Below, piece after piece: positions 23,769 through 36,228 of a stretch of DNA of 64,000 bases. Position 1 is the stretch's first letter. Each line of letters starts with the position of its first letter. The notes beneath the pieces were generated by a model. The model saw nothing but the letters and a program-made list of their open reading frames with translations, was not told the origin of the DNA and did no database searches. The position numbers and the translations under genes are program-made. Origin of the DNA: Panonychus citri (lineage: Eukaryota > Arthropoda > Arachnida > Trombidiformes > Tetranychidae); the NCBI RefSeq assembly GCF_014898815.1, contig NW_026515544.1:682001-746000 (forward strand), read 5' to 3'.

Positions 23769-26700
23769 TTATGAAGTATTAACATCAGGTGAAGGTGTAT
23801 TGAATTCATTATTATTATTATCTGGTTGGTTGGTCTCTGATAATGGCGATGATGAAGATGATGATGTTGTCGATGGTGAAGATAAAGATGAAGCTGAGTC
23901 CATATTGTTAATTACTTCTGAAGTTAATTTATTTGGATTATCGCCACCACTGATTTCTTCTGTTACTGTTGACACTGTGATTGTTGGAGAATCAAGAGAA
24001 TCAGAATCAACAATTATGTCTGAATCCCCATTTTTATGTTCAGCTCTTAATTCCGAATCAGGGATCGGAAAACGAGTAGTTAAGTAATTATCTTCGAGCT
24101 CAATTGTAGTTGTTTCAGCTGGAGATTCACCATTAGGAACAATTGTTGTCACCGGTTCTGGTTGTTCACTATTAGTATTGGCAGAGTTAATTGATTCTTC
24201 TGATTTACTCTCGGTTGAATCAATTGGACTATCAGGGACATTCGGAGCCTTTGGGTCCATCGATACATTAATTTCTTTCTCTTCATTATTAGTTGATTTA
24301 TCTTCAGATACGGTTTCAGGTTTAACAACTATTGTGGTCACTTCATTTTCTGTCTCTGGTGATTTTGGTGAATCTTGATCAGGTTCTGAAGGTGAAGATG
24401 ATTCAAGTGGATTATCATTAACCATCGATGCAGTTTCTTCAATATTCGGGTTTTCGGAAGAGGAAATGGGAGTTTCACTCGATGTATCACCAAGGGGCAA
24501 TTCAGAAGAGACAATCGGCTCATCGGCAGGTTTAATCGGCGCAATTGAAGATGGCTCATTATTTGATAATGTCGTTGCCTCGACCGACGATGAAGTTGAT
24601 GAAGGTAATATTTGGAAAGTGGATTCACTAGAACCTGATTGATCAATTGATTTCTCGGTTGTTAAAAGTATTGGAGTAACTGAGGCCTCTGAATTATCAT
24701 CAGCCTTTGATTCAGTAACTGATGAAAGTGTGATTGGTGAGCTCGTTACATCAATTTCCTTCATATCTGGTATAATTGGATTAATCGGTAAAGTGGATGC
24801 TTCATTCAAAACTTTAATTGTTGTGACGGCATCTTTGATCATCGGTGTTGTTGTAACTGTTGATGGTGAAGATGCTTCCAAATTGATACTAGATGTTGAG
24901 GGTTTATCTGCTTCTGAAGTGGATATTTTAACAGGTTCGTCCTTCGCTAAAGTTGAGTAACTGTTATTGAAAGAAAAAGTGATCAAATGATTAAAATTAA
25001 AATAACGATCAAAGATTCTTATAAATCGCACAATGAACACTTAAAAACAATATACATAATAATAGACAGATCTAGAGAGTCATAATCAAGATTATGAAAA
25101 TCTAATTTTGTAATTTTAATACAAGTATCAACAATAGATTAATTAAAAATCAATCAAAGTTTTAAGCATTAATTAGTCAACTCAATGAAAGTGTAATTAA
25201 TTCTTTGATTTAATTGTACCTTAATTGTAGCTAAGTTTAGATGAGCTATACAATGTTTCGTTTACTTTCAAGATAACCCAGAAAAACCTTGACCAGTAGG
25301 AAGAGGGTCAAGATAAACAATCAACAAGAAAACACAATTAATTAATTTAATTGACGTTGAAAAATCATCTCGGAAATGAAAAAACTTTGGTAACTTCTCA
25401 TAATAATATTGCAAAAATTTTGTATAATCATCTGTTCATTTTTTTTTGTATCAGGAAGTCACATCAATAATTATGACTGACAATTTAAAGATAAATTAGT
25501 AAAGTAAGAGTTAATAATTAAGGTTCAATAATTGAATTAAATCTTGTGTTTTTATTCAAATGATTTATTTCCGGTCTGATAATGAATTTTACAAGCTTCT
25601 AAGATGCAAATTAATTGTGATTAGTGTCCTAATGGCTTTCATATAATAACCTAGCCCCATGGGCCCTAAAGCTTTAATCGTTTTCAAATAATGAATAAAT
25701 AATGAATAATAATCAACATGAAGTTGCTTGAGGGTAAATCATGAAGATAAAAGTTGATAACAATCAACAGGGAAGATAACAACTTTATCACATCAATAAC
25801 AATCAAGAACTATGATAACTATCACTGAATATTTTCACTATCAACAGCAACACTATGGGAAAGATTGATGATTAACACAAAAGAAGGAAAAATCAATTTG
25901 ATAATAACTTAATTTAGATTGATGGTAATGATGACAATATTTGTGAGCCTTGATTGTGAATGATAATGATTAAGAAAACATGATTCAATAATTATTAGGG
26001 AAAACAACTACTTGGTACCAAATGTTTAGTTCCGTTGCATTAGGTTAACCCTTTTCAATTTTGTTTCAAAAATAAATTCATTTGAATGTTAATCATCATG
26101 ATCATCATTATCTCCATCAGAATCATCATTAAGAATGGACATTATCATTATTATAAACTGATTATCATTGTAGATTATAATTATTTCAATGTCAATTATG
26201 TACCAGATACAGTGAACCGGTGAACCTTGAAGCATTAACATTACAAACGAAACAATCAAATTTAATTGTTCCCGAGGATCTCTCGCAATTAAACAAAATA
26301 AAGATGAAGATGATTACTATATTATGAGTGTTTCTAAATCATTTCTAAATCATTTACCATCTGTCATCATGATCAGGAAGTGGATACATTGTACTAGGTT
26401 AATTTGCATAAAGTTAAGACATCAATGATTAATTGTTATTATTGTTTTGTTTTTCATCATTGTAATTAAATGATAAAAGACATGCTTTCTCTAGTGGAAA
26501 AGTTTAACAATCAAAGTAATATTATTATTACATTGAGAACAATGATTAAGATGAGCAATTAATTTACTTTTAATCTATGGGAATTAAATTTTATCTTTCA
26601 AATAATAAAACTTTCGGGAAGCATTGAGAAAAGTTCAAAAGACTTGAACAATTAAAACGATTCTAACAATGTATAACTAAAGTAACAAATATTATTATCA

Positions 26701-28927
26701 TTTAACAATCAGGTGATATTGTTATTAAAAAATAATCAACTGGTCAGATGATTGTATCAATTGTATTGTATGAATATACAAAAAAAAACACAAACAATCA
26801 ATTGAAAATTGTTGTCATTGGTTAACTAGAAAGTAAGAAACTGAATAAACAATTAAAAGTATCTTTAGAAAGGTAAACTTGCCAATGAAATTAACTGATT
26901 GTTTTGAAATAATGTCATGTATGAAATTGCGAATAGTAATAACGATAAAAGGAATTACGTTAATTTAAATCATCTGTTGCCAGTTTTTGCTAAAAAAAAT
27001 CTCCAGCAAATGATATTAAGGTAAGATAAGAGGAAAAGATTTCTAATTACCAATGATTAACATGATGGGTAATAAAAAGAAGCAAAAAATTGAGATTCCA
27101 GTCTCAATCTCTCTGATTGTGTGAGTGTCTAGTGATCAAAATTGAATACACATTCTGAGAAAGTGAAAACCTGACCCTAAGAAATGTTAATATACGTTCC
27201 TTGACCTTCTCTGGATCTCAAGATTGATTGATAATTTATCTGAATCTTACTTGATCACTAATCTTTTTTATTCTTTCACTTTTTCCTTATTAGTATTTAT
27301 AAGGAATAAGTTAGCTGCTTAATAAAAGCTCAAAAGTTGGATGAACTGAGAAGACAGAGAAGAGAGAGAGAGAGAGAGGAAGATAGATGAAGATTTGTTG
27401 ATAGATAGAAAAGGGAAGAGGAAAAGTTAACAGAAGTCATCATTTCTTCCCAACAGTACTTTTGATAAAACCACTAATATTTATAATGATTGATAATCCG
27501 CACGTAGTGTGTATGTACTTACATGATAGTAGTTGACGGGGAGGGTGAAGATGATGTTGATGACGAAGATGCTGGACTATTATCTGGGCTGACAGATGTT
27601 TCCTCTTTCATTGAGGTGACCATTGATGTGGGAGTGATTGTCGTAGTTGTTGTAGTCATGGTTGTGATAAGTTTTGTTGTAGTAGGAGGAGGAGGAGGAG
27701 GTTGTGTTGATGATGGAGGTGGAGTAGCTGTAGAAGTTGTTGTAATTGGTGTGATCGGTGGAGAGGTCGTAGGTGAAGCCGATGTTGTTGACATGGTTGT
27801 GATCCTCGTAATTGATGGTCTCTTGGAAGTTGTTGTCCAGAAAGGTGTCTCAGGTTGACAATGGTCGTACCTGGGACAACATTCATTTGGTACATATTCG
27901 GGTTCACAATCAAATCTAAACTTACAATCAGCGAGGGCACAAGTTATCGAGCTTCCTTGACAGTAACACGAGTAACAAGGACTTTCAGCATTGGGTATAT
28001 GATCACCATCGTTGAAAAATTTTCCATTGTGTTCACATCCTTGAGAAAAAAAAAACAATTGAAGAAAAAATTAAAAAATCCGAAAAGAAATTTAAAGGAA
28101 TTAAACTAATTAAACAAAGAAAACAATCAATCAATCAATTTGAAACATAAAAACAATACAATTAACTTTATACACAATTTACAGTTAATTTAAATATAAT
28201 TATTATTCATTGATGCAGGAAAGTTAGAGATGGAAAGATAATTAAAGTCTAACAACAATAGAGTTAACAATTAACTCCAAAAATTAGAGGGAAAATGTTA
28301 AATGTTGGGCAATACAATTAAAAATAGAAAGTCGATTGGAAAGCGAAAATGATTAGATAACAATAACTCACCGCATTGATATTCTGGACAACATTCACCT
28401 TCCCGGCGAATCGCCTTACATCCTGGTTTCACTTTGCACTCTCTTAGCACACATGAGAAACCCGGAGGTCTACATTTACACGATTCACAGGGATCATCCG
28501 TTGGAATGGGATCACCGTCATGATAGATTATACTGTCAACAATACATGCTATCGAAATTAGAGATAATAGAGAAAATAGTAAAATAAAAGAGGAAAAATG
28601 AAACAAAGAAAAAAATATCAATTGTGAGAATTATATTTAACATCAGGTTAACATGAATAAGTCAACATTTAATTTCTAAATAGAAAAAAGTTGAATAACA
28701 AACTATTACATTTCTATTGAAATTATTTTGGATAAAAATTAGAATAGGAAGCTAATTAATTTAGAAAATAAAAGTTGGGAATATAAAATATTCGGTTAAA
28801 TAATTTTTCTTTTACCTGTTTCATTTGCTATGTAAGAAAAGGCTCTTCTATCTCGAAATAAAGAAATCGGTGTTGAATTGGAGGGCTGGAGAATCATCCC
28901 AATCACAACAAGAAGCACAATTAACAT
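23769..28927 (-). CDS. Secreted protein with two VWC domains and a long mucin-like tail
   Basis: Probably an extracellular matrix or BMP-modulating type protein; exact function unknown. Four exons, all phase-consistent: 28927-28816 (signal peptide, MLIVLLVVIGMIL), 28548-28372 (VWC 1: DGDPI, CESCKC, CKVKPGC, ECCPEYQC), 28039-27523 (VWC 2: NDGDHIP, CYSCYC, ECCPRYDHC, then a Thr/Pro-rich stretch) and 24960-23769 (Ser/Thr/Glu-rich tail). The product is 665 residues with no membrane segment after the signal peptide. The Thr/Ser-rich tail is likely O-glycosylated. The exon 3 to exon 4 junction spans a 2.5 kb intron and is inferred from phase (AT|T then YSTLAKDE) and good splice sites. The VWC part is certain; inclusion of the last exon is slightly less so. 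Confidence 0.82.
24961..27522. other. Long intron of the VWC gene
   Basis: AT-rich, no coding frame recognised. A (GA)n tract lies at about 27361-27380 close to the donor side. Confidence 0.5.
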
Positions 28928-30141
28928 CTTTCAAAAGTTGGTTGTTGATTTAAAGTTGATTAAAAAGACAAAATTATCGAAGAAAAAACAAAAAGAAATA
29001 TCAAAAGTAAAAATACTAGACAAAATTCATAAAAATTGAATAACAAGGTAAATATAATCGTTTGAGGGAATCAAATTGTCCAATATACTTAATTGTAGAA
29101 CTAACAATTTAAAAGAAGAAATCAAACTATCAATAGAATGATGAAGAAGAATAATAATAAAAAAGTTGTCAGAACAGCAACTAGATTCCAACAAATACTG
29201 AACAGATAATGAGAGAAACTTTTTGTTCACTGACAAGGTAAACAAAAAGTGACGGCAGTGGGAGAGGGAGAGGAGAGGAGAGGGTTTCCTTTTCTGATGA
29301 GTCTCAGGTGATGCACTGCAATAGGTGGAAAGCGAGATAAAACTGACAGGTAATGTTGAGATCAAATGTAATCTTTTCTCAAGCAAGAAAAAGTTCAAAT
29401 GAGAGAGACCTTCTTGTGATCATTAATCTCATTCATAGTTAGAGCTCAAGGTTTTAGATTCAACCTGTTTGTTTATTGTTTCCATGTTTACAATTAAAGG
29501 TAATTCTTTAAGCGCTTTTTTTGATTCCAATTTTCATTTTAATTTTAATTGAAGAAAACTAATCAGATGGATTAGAGATTAATTATCTTCTCAATATGGA
29601 TTAAATTCCGATTTTACAAAGATTTTAATCTTTAACGTTTTCCTTTTTCCATGAAATTTAATATTCGAAGGAATTTTCATTTTTTTTTTTCCATTAGAAG
29701 TGATTTTTCTTTTCTCCGCTTGAGGCTCTGTTGTTTCTCTGTTGGAACCGATTTGTTTTGATTTTTTCTCTATTAACATTTTCTGTTCAAAAAATTAATT
29801 GTATTATTTTTTTGTCGTAATTAATTAATTATTGTTAACTATTCTTCTTGCTTTTGATTTTGTTAATTACATTAATGGTTTATCCTGTCTGTTAATTAAT
29901 ATATTCCTGTGGCTAGAATCTTGTGTAATATATTTTACATTTTCATTCTCTTGATTGCTTTTCTTTTGTTTGATATTTTCTTTTTTTTAAGTGTTTTCAT
30001 TTTCTTTTATCAGATCTGATTGTGATATCACGATTTGGTTTGATCTATTTTGAGCTTTTCATTTTTTTTTGTTAAATTTAAGCTTTTTTGTTTCTTATTG
30101 CTTTCTATCCAAACTATTTTTTCTCTATTGTTTCTATTACC
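28928..30141. other. Divergent intergenic region (VWC gene / PRPF38B)
   Basis: Should hold both promoters and the 5' UTRs. It is T-rich from 29.5 kb up to the PRPF38B start. Minus-strand ORFs here are low complexity and not supported as genes. Confidence 0.45.
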
Positions 30142-31708
30142 ATGATTCAGACACCGACAATCAATGCTTCTTGTCAACCTGTGATAATGCAGCAAGACAT
30201 GACAACCATAATGTTGCCTGGCACTTCAACCAACGCTGTTTACTATGGGAACATGGATTATACTAACAATTTGACCGCCAACAACAATGTAAACCATTAT
30301 AACGAGGTAAGTTTATTCATGAGTCACTAGTTGCTGATTCTCCATTTACTTTGATTATTTTTACAATCAAATGTGGTAGATAGTTTTATATCTGCTAAAT
30401 TTCATTTGTTCAAATCTTTATTTTATTCACAGGCTCAAGGCTCTGAAGAATCCAATGATATCGTGAGTCAAGGTGCATCACAACAATCTAAAAAAGGTTC
30501 AAAAGCTAGTAATGTTTTACCTTTCTGGGGAAATGAGAGGACTATGAATCTAAATACTTTACTTTTAACCAATATTAAAAACAGTCCCTACTTCAAGGTC
30601 AATCTGTACTCTTTGAAAACTTACCATGAAGTTATCGATGAAATCTGGAATCAAGTAAAGCATATGGAGCCATGGGAAAAAGGATCTCGACGGGTAAGAT
30701 TTATATTGTCCATTATTCGTTCAATCAATTTTAACTGTTCTTTTTCTTTCTTTTTTGCTTTTGCTTTTTCTTCAGGTGAGTGGCCAAACTGGAATGTGTG
30801 GATCCGTTCGTGGAGTCGGGGCTGGCGGTATTGTTTCTACTCCCTTTTGTATTCTTTATAAATTGTATACCCTTCGTTTAACTAGAAAACAATTGATGGG
30901 CCTTATAAAGCATAAGGACTCGCCTTTCATTCGAGCACTTGGATTCATGTACATACGATATACTCAACCACCTTCATCTTTTTGGGAATGGTTATCTCCT
31001 TATCTTGACGATAGCGAAGAGTTTGATGCCAAAGCTGGTGGTGGACAAAAAATGACAATCGGGCAAATGTGTAGGCATCTTTTGGTTAAACTTGAGTGGT
31101 TTTCAACTTTATTTCCAAGAATTCCTGTTCCAATACAAAAAGAAATTGAGACCAAACTTAACGAATACGACAATGGTAATTGGGGTGATGGAGGAAACAA
31201 TTACGAGGATAACGAAACATATGAAGGAGGAGGAGAAGAAATGGTTGAAGAAGGACCAAAATATTACGACAATGATAATAGCAAGCCAGCTCGATCTTAC
31301 GAAGAAGATGATGATTACAATAGTCGTGATAGGAAAATCAAATATAAATCCGAAAGGAAAATGAATCATCGTTACAGAAGCCGCTCTCGAAGTAGAGAAG
31401 ACTCTTCCAGGAAAAGTTTCGATGAAACCAGAGGTAGATCTCGTGCCTATCAAAGAGATTCTCCTAGTGATAGAGTTAAAGAAAGATCATATGACAGAGT
31501 GAGAGATAGATCATTAGATAAATACCGACTTAAATCTCCAAAAAGATCACCTGATAGATCTCAAGTTCGATCGAGAGATCGTTCTAGAGATCGATCTTTT
31601 GATCGATCAAGAGACCGATCAAATGATAGACGAAAACGTCATCGTTCCCATCGATCTCCTAACGATAAGAAAAGGTCTCGTGAACATAAACATAAAAGGC
31701 GACATTAA
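30142..31708 (+). CDS. PRPF38B: Pre-mRNA-splicing factor 38B
   Basis: PRP38-family protein with an RS-rich tail, associated with spliceosome activation in the nucleus. Exons 30142-30306, 30433-30693 and 30776-31708, all phase 0, encode 452 residues. The PRP38 domain runs from about residue 85 to 270: LPFWGNERTMNLNTLLL, SPYFKVNLYSLKTYHEV, GQTGMCGSVRGVGAGG, SPFIRALGFMYIRYTQP, FPRIPVPIQ. An acidic, Gly-rich spacer follows, then an Arg/Ser/Asp-rich tail (RDRSRDRSFDRSRDRS) typical of SR-like splicing proteins. The N-terminal 55 residues are not conserved-looking. No lesions. Confidence 0.95.
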
Positions 31709-32032
31709 ATATTTTTGTAATCTCAAATCCAATTGTAATTTAACGCCAATCACTTCATAGTATCTCATCAGATTGCTTAAATGTACAAAATCATTACTCA
31801 CGGAATGAAATAAACACCAATTACAATTTGAATCACTTTTACAATTTTATTATATCCATGATAATAGATATTAGTTAATCAAAAACGTTATCATGTTCTT
31901 ATAAACCAAGAATCAAGGTCATCGCCGTGTTGCAATTTTATCCATATTAAAGCCTAACAATTTGATTACATTTGCTTAGACTAAATGTTCTTTTAATGAT
32001 CATGAACTGGTCAAACTTTCATTGATTATTGA
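31709..32032. other. Convergent 3' region of PRPF38B and EDF1
   Basis: About 320 bp with 3' UTR character (AATAAA near 31.81 kb on the plus strand). No other feature. Confidence 0.5.
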
Positions 32033-32476
32033 TCACTTTTTGTCCTCCTTTTTGGCCAATGGTTGGCCCTTTTCTTTTCCACGAAGTTTCATTCCCAAGT
32101 TTCTCTCCAATTTAGCGAGAACTTGCTGATTTGGAATGGCTTTGCCGCTTTCATATTCATTGACAACTTGCACTTTCTCACAGATTTTAGTTGCAAGATC
32201 TTTTTGAGTCCATCCTTTTTCTTGACGACCTTTTTGGATCAATTTTCCAACATCAATGCCAACCGTATTATGGTGAAGATTTTCAGTCTCTCGGTCCAGT
32301 TTAGCAGTATTCAAGGTTGTTCCGTGCTGTTTATTAGTAGCAGCATTGAATTTCTTTGAAGTCTCAATAGGTATTCCTTGTTTCTGAGCAGCATTTATGG
32401 CCTTACTTGTTTTCATAGACACTGGTTTAACTGGACGCTTTCGAAGAACAGTAACTGTATCCCAATCAGAAGACAT
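32033..32476 (-). CDS. EDF1: Multiprotein bridging factor 1 / EDF1
   Basis: Conserved coactivator bridging bZIP factors and TBP; it also acts in the response to collided ribosomes. A single coding exon encodes 147 residues, the normal family length. The N-terminal MBF1 domain is clear (MSSDWDTVTVLRKRP, GIPIETSKKFNAATNKQ). The C-terminal Cro-type helix-turn-helix covers about residues 80-135 (GWTQKDLATKI, NEYESGKAIPNQQVL, LERNLGMKLRG), followed by a Lys-rich end. A CTGCAG acceptor-like sequence at about 32503 indicates a 5' UTR intron ending just before the start codon. Confidence 0.97.
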   Translation of the reverse strand: MSSDWDTVTVLRKRPVKPVSMKTSKAINAAQKQGIPIETSKKFNAATNKQHGTTLNTAKLDRETENLHHNTVGIDVGKLIQKGRQEKGWTQKDLATKICEKVQVVNEYESGKAIPNQQVLAKLERNLGMKLRGKEKGQPLAKKEDKK

Positions 32477-34152
32477 TATCGATACTCAAGATAATACAAA
32501 TTAGCCTGCAGAAAATAAAGAAGAAATCTTGTAAAGATAATTTGATACAACAAAGAAAAAATAGAAGAGCAAATTAAACAAGTACAGTAGTTACAGAAAT
32601 ATCTAGAAAATCCGAAAACAAAGAATCCAAAACGAAGGCAGTTAAAAACTCACAAAGGTTTAAGGAAAGAAGTTAGTTGATTTACTTACAAGAAAATGAA
32701 AAAAGACGATTGATAATAAAGGCAAATGAAATCGTTACAAACAATTAATTCTTTGATTCAGATTGAGTTCAACAAATGAGGATCAATGAGATTGCAATTA
32801 AAGAAAAGAAAACAAACAAACAAAAAACTCGAACAAAAGAAACACCAGATGGCAGGACAATCGATTCGCTTTTTACGAGAAAATGATCGATGAGAACCGA
32901 TCAATTGGAATTATGTCTTCTATTTCGTAACGAATTAAATGATTCGAGTTATGAAAGACGTTTATGACCTTGAGCTCTCTACAGTTTTAGTCGTTCTTCA
33001 ACAACTAAATCCATTATTATGAAAGTAGAAAAGCTCGATGGCGAAATTGATCTTCGGACTTTAGATCAGAATTTCACTTCAACACTTAACCTTCTCATCG
33101 GAAGTGAGTGTTGATGTCGATGTTTTTTCAATAAACTTTATATTCGCCTAAAAAATCAAGCTAATTAGCTTCATAATTGAATTTCGATCAGTTTTAATGG
33201 ATTTTATTTCTGTATGAAGAATAAGATAACATCTGATCAACGAGCTTTTCGGGTTTTCTCCCTTGGTGACGCTCTTTAAAGTTTCAGAATAAAAAGAATC
33301 ATTTTAATGTTTATTTCTATTGGTTTCCGTTGAATTAAATTTCTCAAAATCAGTGAGCGAGTTAATTGCTTAACATTTTCTTCAAAGTTATTTTTTAATC
33401 AACCGACATTTACCATTATCGAAATAAACCAATTCTAAAGAAATTAAATTCTAAACCTGAAGGCCTCAAATCTGAGTTTTTGTATTCGTATCCGGATTTC
33501 GTTGAACATCAATTGGTTCTTGGTGTGATTAACCTGTTCAATTAATAAAAGAATTAATTAATTTAAATTTATATCAATTAACGACGCGACTGTGACTCTA
33601 AGTAATTGACTTTTCTTCTCAATTCAACTGCTCTCTTTGAATATTTTACTTTCTGTCAAGAGATGACTCTCAGCACAAGGAATAAGAAAACAGTTTAATT
33701 TGTTAATTTCTATCTTAAGCCATCAAATCATTTAACTAAATTGCTCATCCCAATAAGACTGTGATTCTCTCAAATTGTAATCAATTTCTCATCCCAAATC
33801 AAAGTTCACTTGTTACACTGATCGCTTTTCATTATCTGACTTATTCTCTTGTCACAATCTCATCTGTTTACCTATTGTCAATTTGTCTGTTCACTTGTAA
33901 AGAGAAAATCTCTTGGTTCCAATTTTGGAAAATTTCATTTTCTTTATTTGTTTACTTGTTTCCATTTTCTCTTTGATACTATTTTTCTCTTTCCAAAAGT
34001 TACATACTCTTTCCAACGCTTCAAATTCTGCTCTTTGCCTAATCTCTTCCTTCTGATTGATTAGTATTTTCGCTTTTCTTCTTCATTTCTCTCTCTCTCT
34101 CTCTCACACACTTTATTTTTCCTCCTCTTTTTCCATTTAATCATTGGGATAA
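32477..34152. other. Divergent promoter region (EDF1 / RNF14)
   Basis: 1.7 kb between two head-to-head genes. Contains the EDF1 5' UTR intron and a CTCF-like ACCAGATGGCAG site at 32842-32855. Short plus-strand ORFs near 33.8-34.0 kb are T-rich and unsupported. A (CT)n tract lies near 34.1 kb. Confidence 0.5.
32842..32855 (+). promoter_or_regulatory. CTCF-like motif upstream of EDF1
   Basis: ACACCAGATGGCAG matches 13 of 14 positions of the classical CTCF core consensus CCASYAGRKGGCRS. It lies about 370 bp upstream of the EDF1 start codon. The same core recurs upstream of the FAM210-like gene. The match is seen; binding is inference. Confidence 0.4.
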
Positions 34153-35724
34153 ATGAGTGATTACGATGCTCAAAAAGACGAAATTCTCGCCATTAAGAGT
34201 ATTTTTGAAAGTGATAACCTGTTTGTCCATGAAGATTGTCGAAGAGGTGTTTTCATCGCCAGTCCAGTTCTACCCGAACCTCCATTGATCATCACCTACT
34301 CATTGAAACGTAAAGATAATGGATCATTGGACAGTTTCTCTATTGATTATCTACCACCTTTTGAATTTCAATTTGAATTACCTGATTCTTATCCATCCAA
34401 AGATCCACCGAGATTCTTATTAAGCTGTGAATGGCTTTCAGGTCAAGATTTGCGAAAGGTTTGCGCTCGTTTGGATAAACTTTGGGATGAAACGCAAAGT
34501 GAAATTCTTTACCAATGGTTTGACTTTCTACTACACGATTTAATCAATTTTCTGGAGATCAGGTCACCATACAATATCACCACTAAAGTTCTTGCACCGA
34601 TCGTGAATAATTACAGAGGCGGAGAAAAAAATGATCCCGATGGCTCAAAAACCTACTCACGCAACACCAATGGAACAACATCAACAGAAGACTCTAAACA
34701 AAAACCAATTAATGGTCACTCATCATCAAAATCCAACTCAAGTTTACATTTACCAGGAAAATGCCAGTGGCGTCGTTTACATAATTCACCAGGCACAAAA
34801 TATTACGATCGACGTGGCAGATTTATTCGCTTGGGTCCAGGGTTAATTGAACGAATGAAACGCTATGACTCAACTAAAAGAAAAGAGCGTTTTGAGAATT
34901 CTAAAATCGAATGTGGAATATGTTTCTCATCGTTTTTTGGCATTGATACCGTTGCTTTCGGCTGTGATCATTACTATTGTGCAAATTGTATCAAAACATA
35001 TCTGGAAACTTTAATCGCAAATGGTCAAGTTCACTCACTCGTTTGTCCATTTGATAAATGTAACAATACAGTTGACCCAGAGATGGTTAAAGTTCTGGTT
35101 GGACCAGACTTATATCAAAAATATGATTCTATTCTACTTTCATCAGCCATTGGTAATCTCGGTGGAATCATCTATTGTCCTCGTATTAATTGTCTTAAAC
35201 CAATAATAACCGAACATGATCCGGATATTGAGAAATTGGTCCATTGTCCATATTGTGACTTCGCCTTTTGCACTTCCTGTAAGATGACCTACCATGGAGT
35301 TGATCCATGTAAATCTTTTGCTGATGAAGATGAGAAGATATTTATTCTTCGAGAATATGATGAGGCTGCACCTGAAAAGAAAAAGCTCATGGAAAAAGAA
35401 TATGGAGAAAAGTTCCTATTCCAACAATTACTAGATTTTAAGAACAAGAATTGGCTAAAAGACAATAGTAAACAATGTCCCAGTTGCGCTTATTCAATCC
35501 AAAAGATCGACGGATGTAACAAAATTCATTGTTTCCGGTGTAATTGTAATTTCTGTTGGCTTTGTTTAGCTAAATTACGAAGTGATAATCCTTATCTTCA
35601 TTTCCGTGATAAAAAATCTCCTTGTTTTGCTAAATTGTTTGAAGGTGTAATACAAGATGAGGATACCGATGACGATGACGACGAATGGGAAGAAATGAAT
35701 GAAGATTTCTTATTCCAAGATTAA
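34153..35724 (+). CDS. RNF14: RBR E3 ubiquitin ligase RNF14
   Basis: RING-between-RING ligase; the human protein (ARA54) ubiquitinates ribosome-associated factors and binds nuclear receptors. One uninterrupted exon encodes 523 residues. An RWD domain covers about residues 5-135 (DEILAIKSIFES, LPDSYPSKDPPRFLL). RING1 starts at Cys254 (CGICFSSF, CDHYYCANCIK), then IBR (CPRINC, CPYCDFAFCTSC), and RING2 starts at Cys442 (CPSCAYSIQK). The expected catalytic thiol is Cys455 in GCNKIHC. A very acidic tail ends the protein. The stop codon lies at the edge of the right duplication arm: the last few codons are also present, reversed, at 19830-19877. Confidence 0.96.
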   Translation: MSDYDAQKDEILAIKSIFESDNLFVHEDCRRGVFIASPVLPEPPLIITYSLKRKDNGSLDSFSIDYLPPFEFQFELPDSYPSKDPPRFLLSCEWLSGQDLRKVCARLDKLWDETQSEILYQWFDFLLHDLINFLEIRSPYNITTKVLAPIVNNYRGGEKNDPDGSKTYSRNTNGTTSTEDSKQKPINGHSSSKSNSSLHLPGKCQWRRLHNSPGTKYYDRRGRFIRLGPGLIERMKRYDSTKRKERFENSKIECGICFSSFFGIDTVAFGCDHYYCANCIKTYLETLIANGQVHSLVCPFDKCNNTVDPEMVKVLVGPDLYQKYDSILLSSAIGNLGGIIYCPRINCLKPIITEHDPDIEKLVHCPYCDFAFCTSCKMTYHGVDPCKSFADEDEKIFILREYDEAAPEKKKLMEKEYGEKFLFQQLLDFKNKNWLKDNSKQCPSCAYSIQKIDGCNKIHCFRCNCNFCWLCLAKLRSDNPYLHFRDKKSPCFAKLFEGVIQDEDTDDDDDEWEEMNEDFLFQD

Positions 35725-36228
35725 TCAGTATTTTCCAATCAATACAAATTCACTTCAACCATTTAGGATTTTTAATACAAAATCAGTGATGTAAACTGTA
35801 AAACAGAAAACTAATCAAGAAACGCAAATAGTGAAAATTCAATTCATTTAATTTATTATCTTAACAATGAGACAAGTGGTTAACCTCATTATTTGTAAAA
35901 ATTTGCTTTTGATTAAAATTACGATTATCATTATGATCATGGTTATTTAATACAATTCAATTTTCAATTTTTCATTTCTGTAATTAAACCTAACATAATG
36001 ATTAACACTGAAATAACGGTGGAATGTATTAATTGTTGGAAAGATAATTTAATAAAATGGAGTTTTAAATGTTTGATAGAAAAATACAATTAGTGATCAA
36101 CAAGTTTAATTTATACAAATAAAACTATTGATTGTTTTGTAGTTAAATAACAAGAAAGATTTGACTAGTTAACTGTTGAATAAGTATAAATAGAATAGAA
36201 AAGAAAAGAAAAAAAGTAATTGTCACAA

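Noticed and set aside
27523..27858. Val/Gly-rich plus-strand ORF
   Set aside because: Antisense of the Thr/Pro-rich exon of the VWC gene; low complexity only.
29027..29398. 123-residue minus-strand ORF
   Set aside because: Low-complexity Ser/Leu-rich frame with no signal, domain or splice context.
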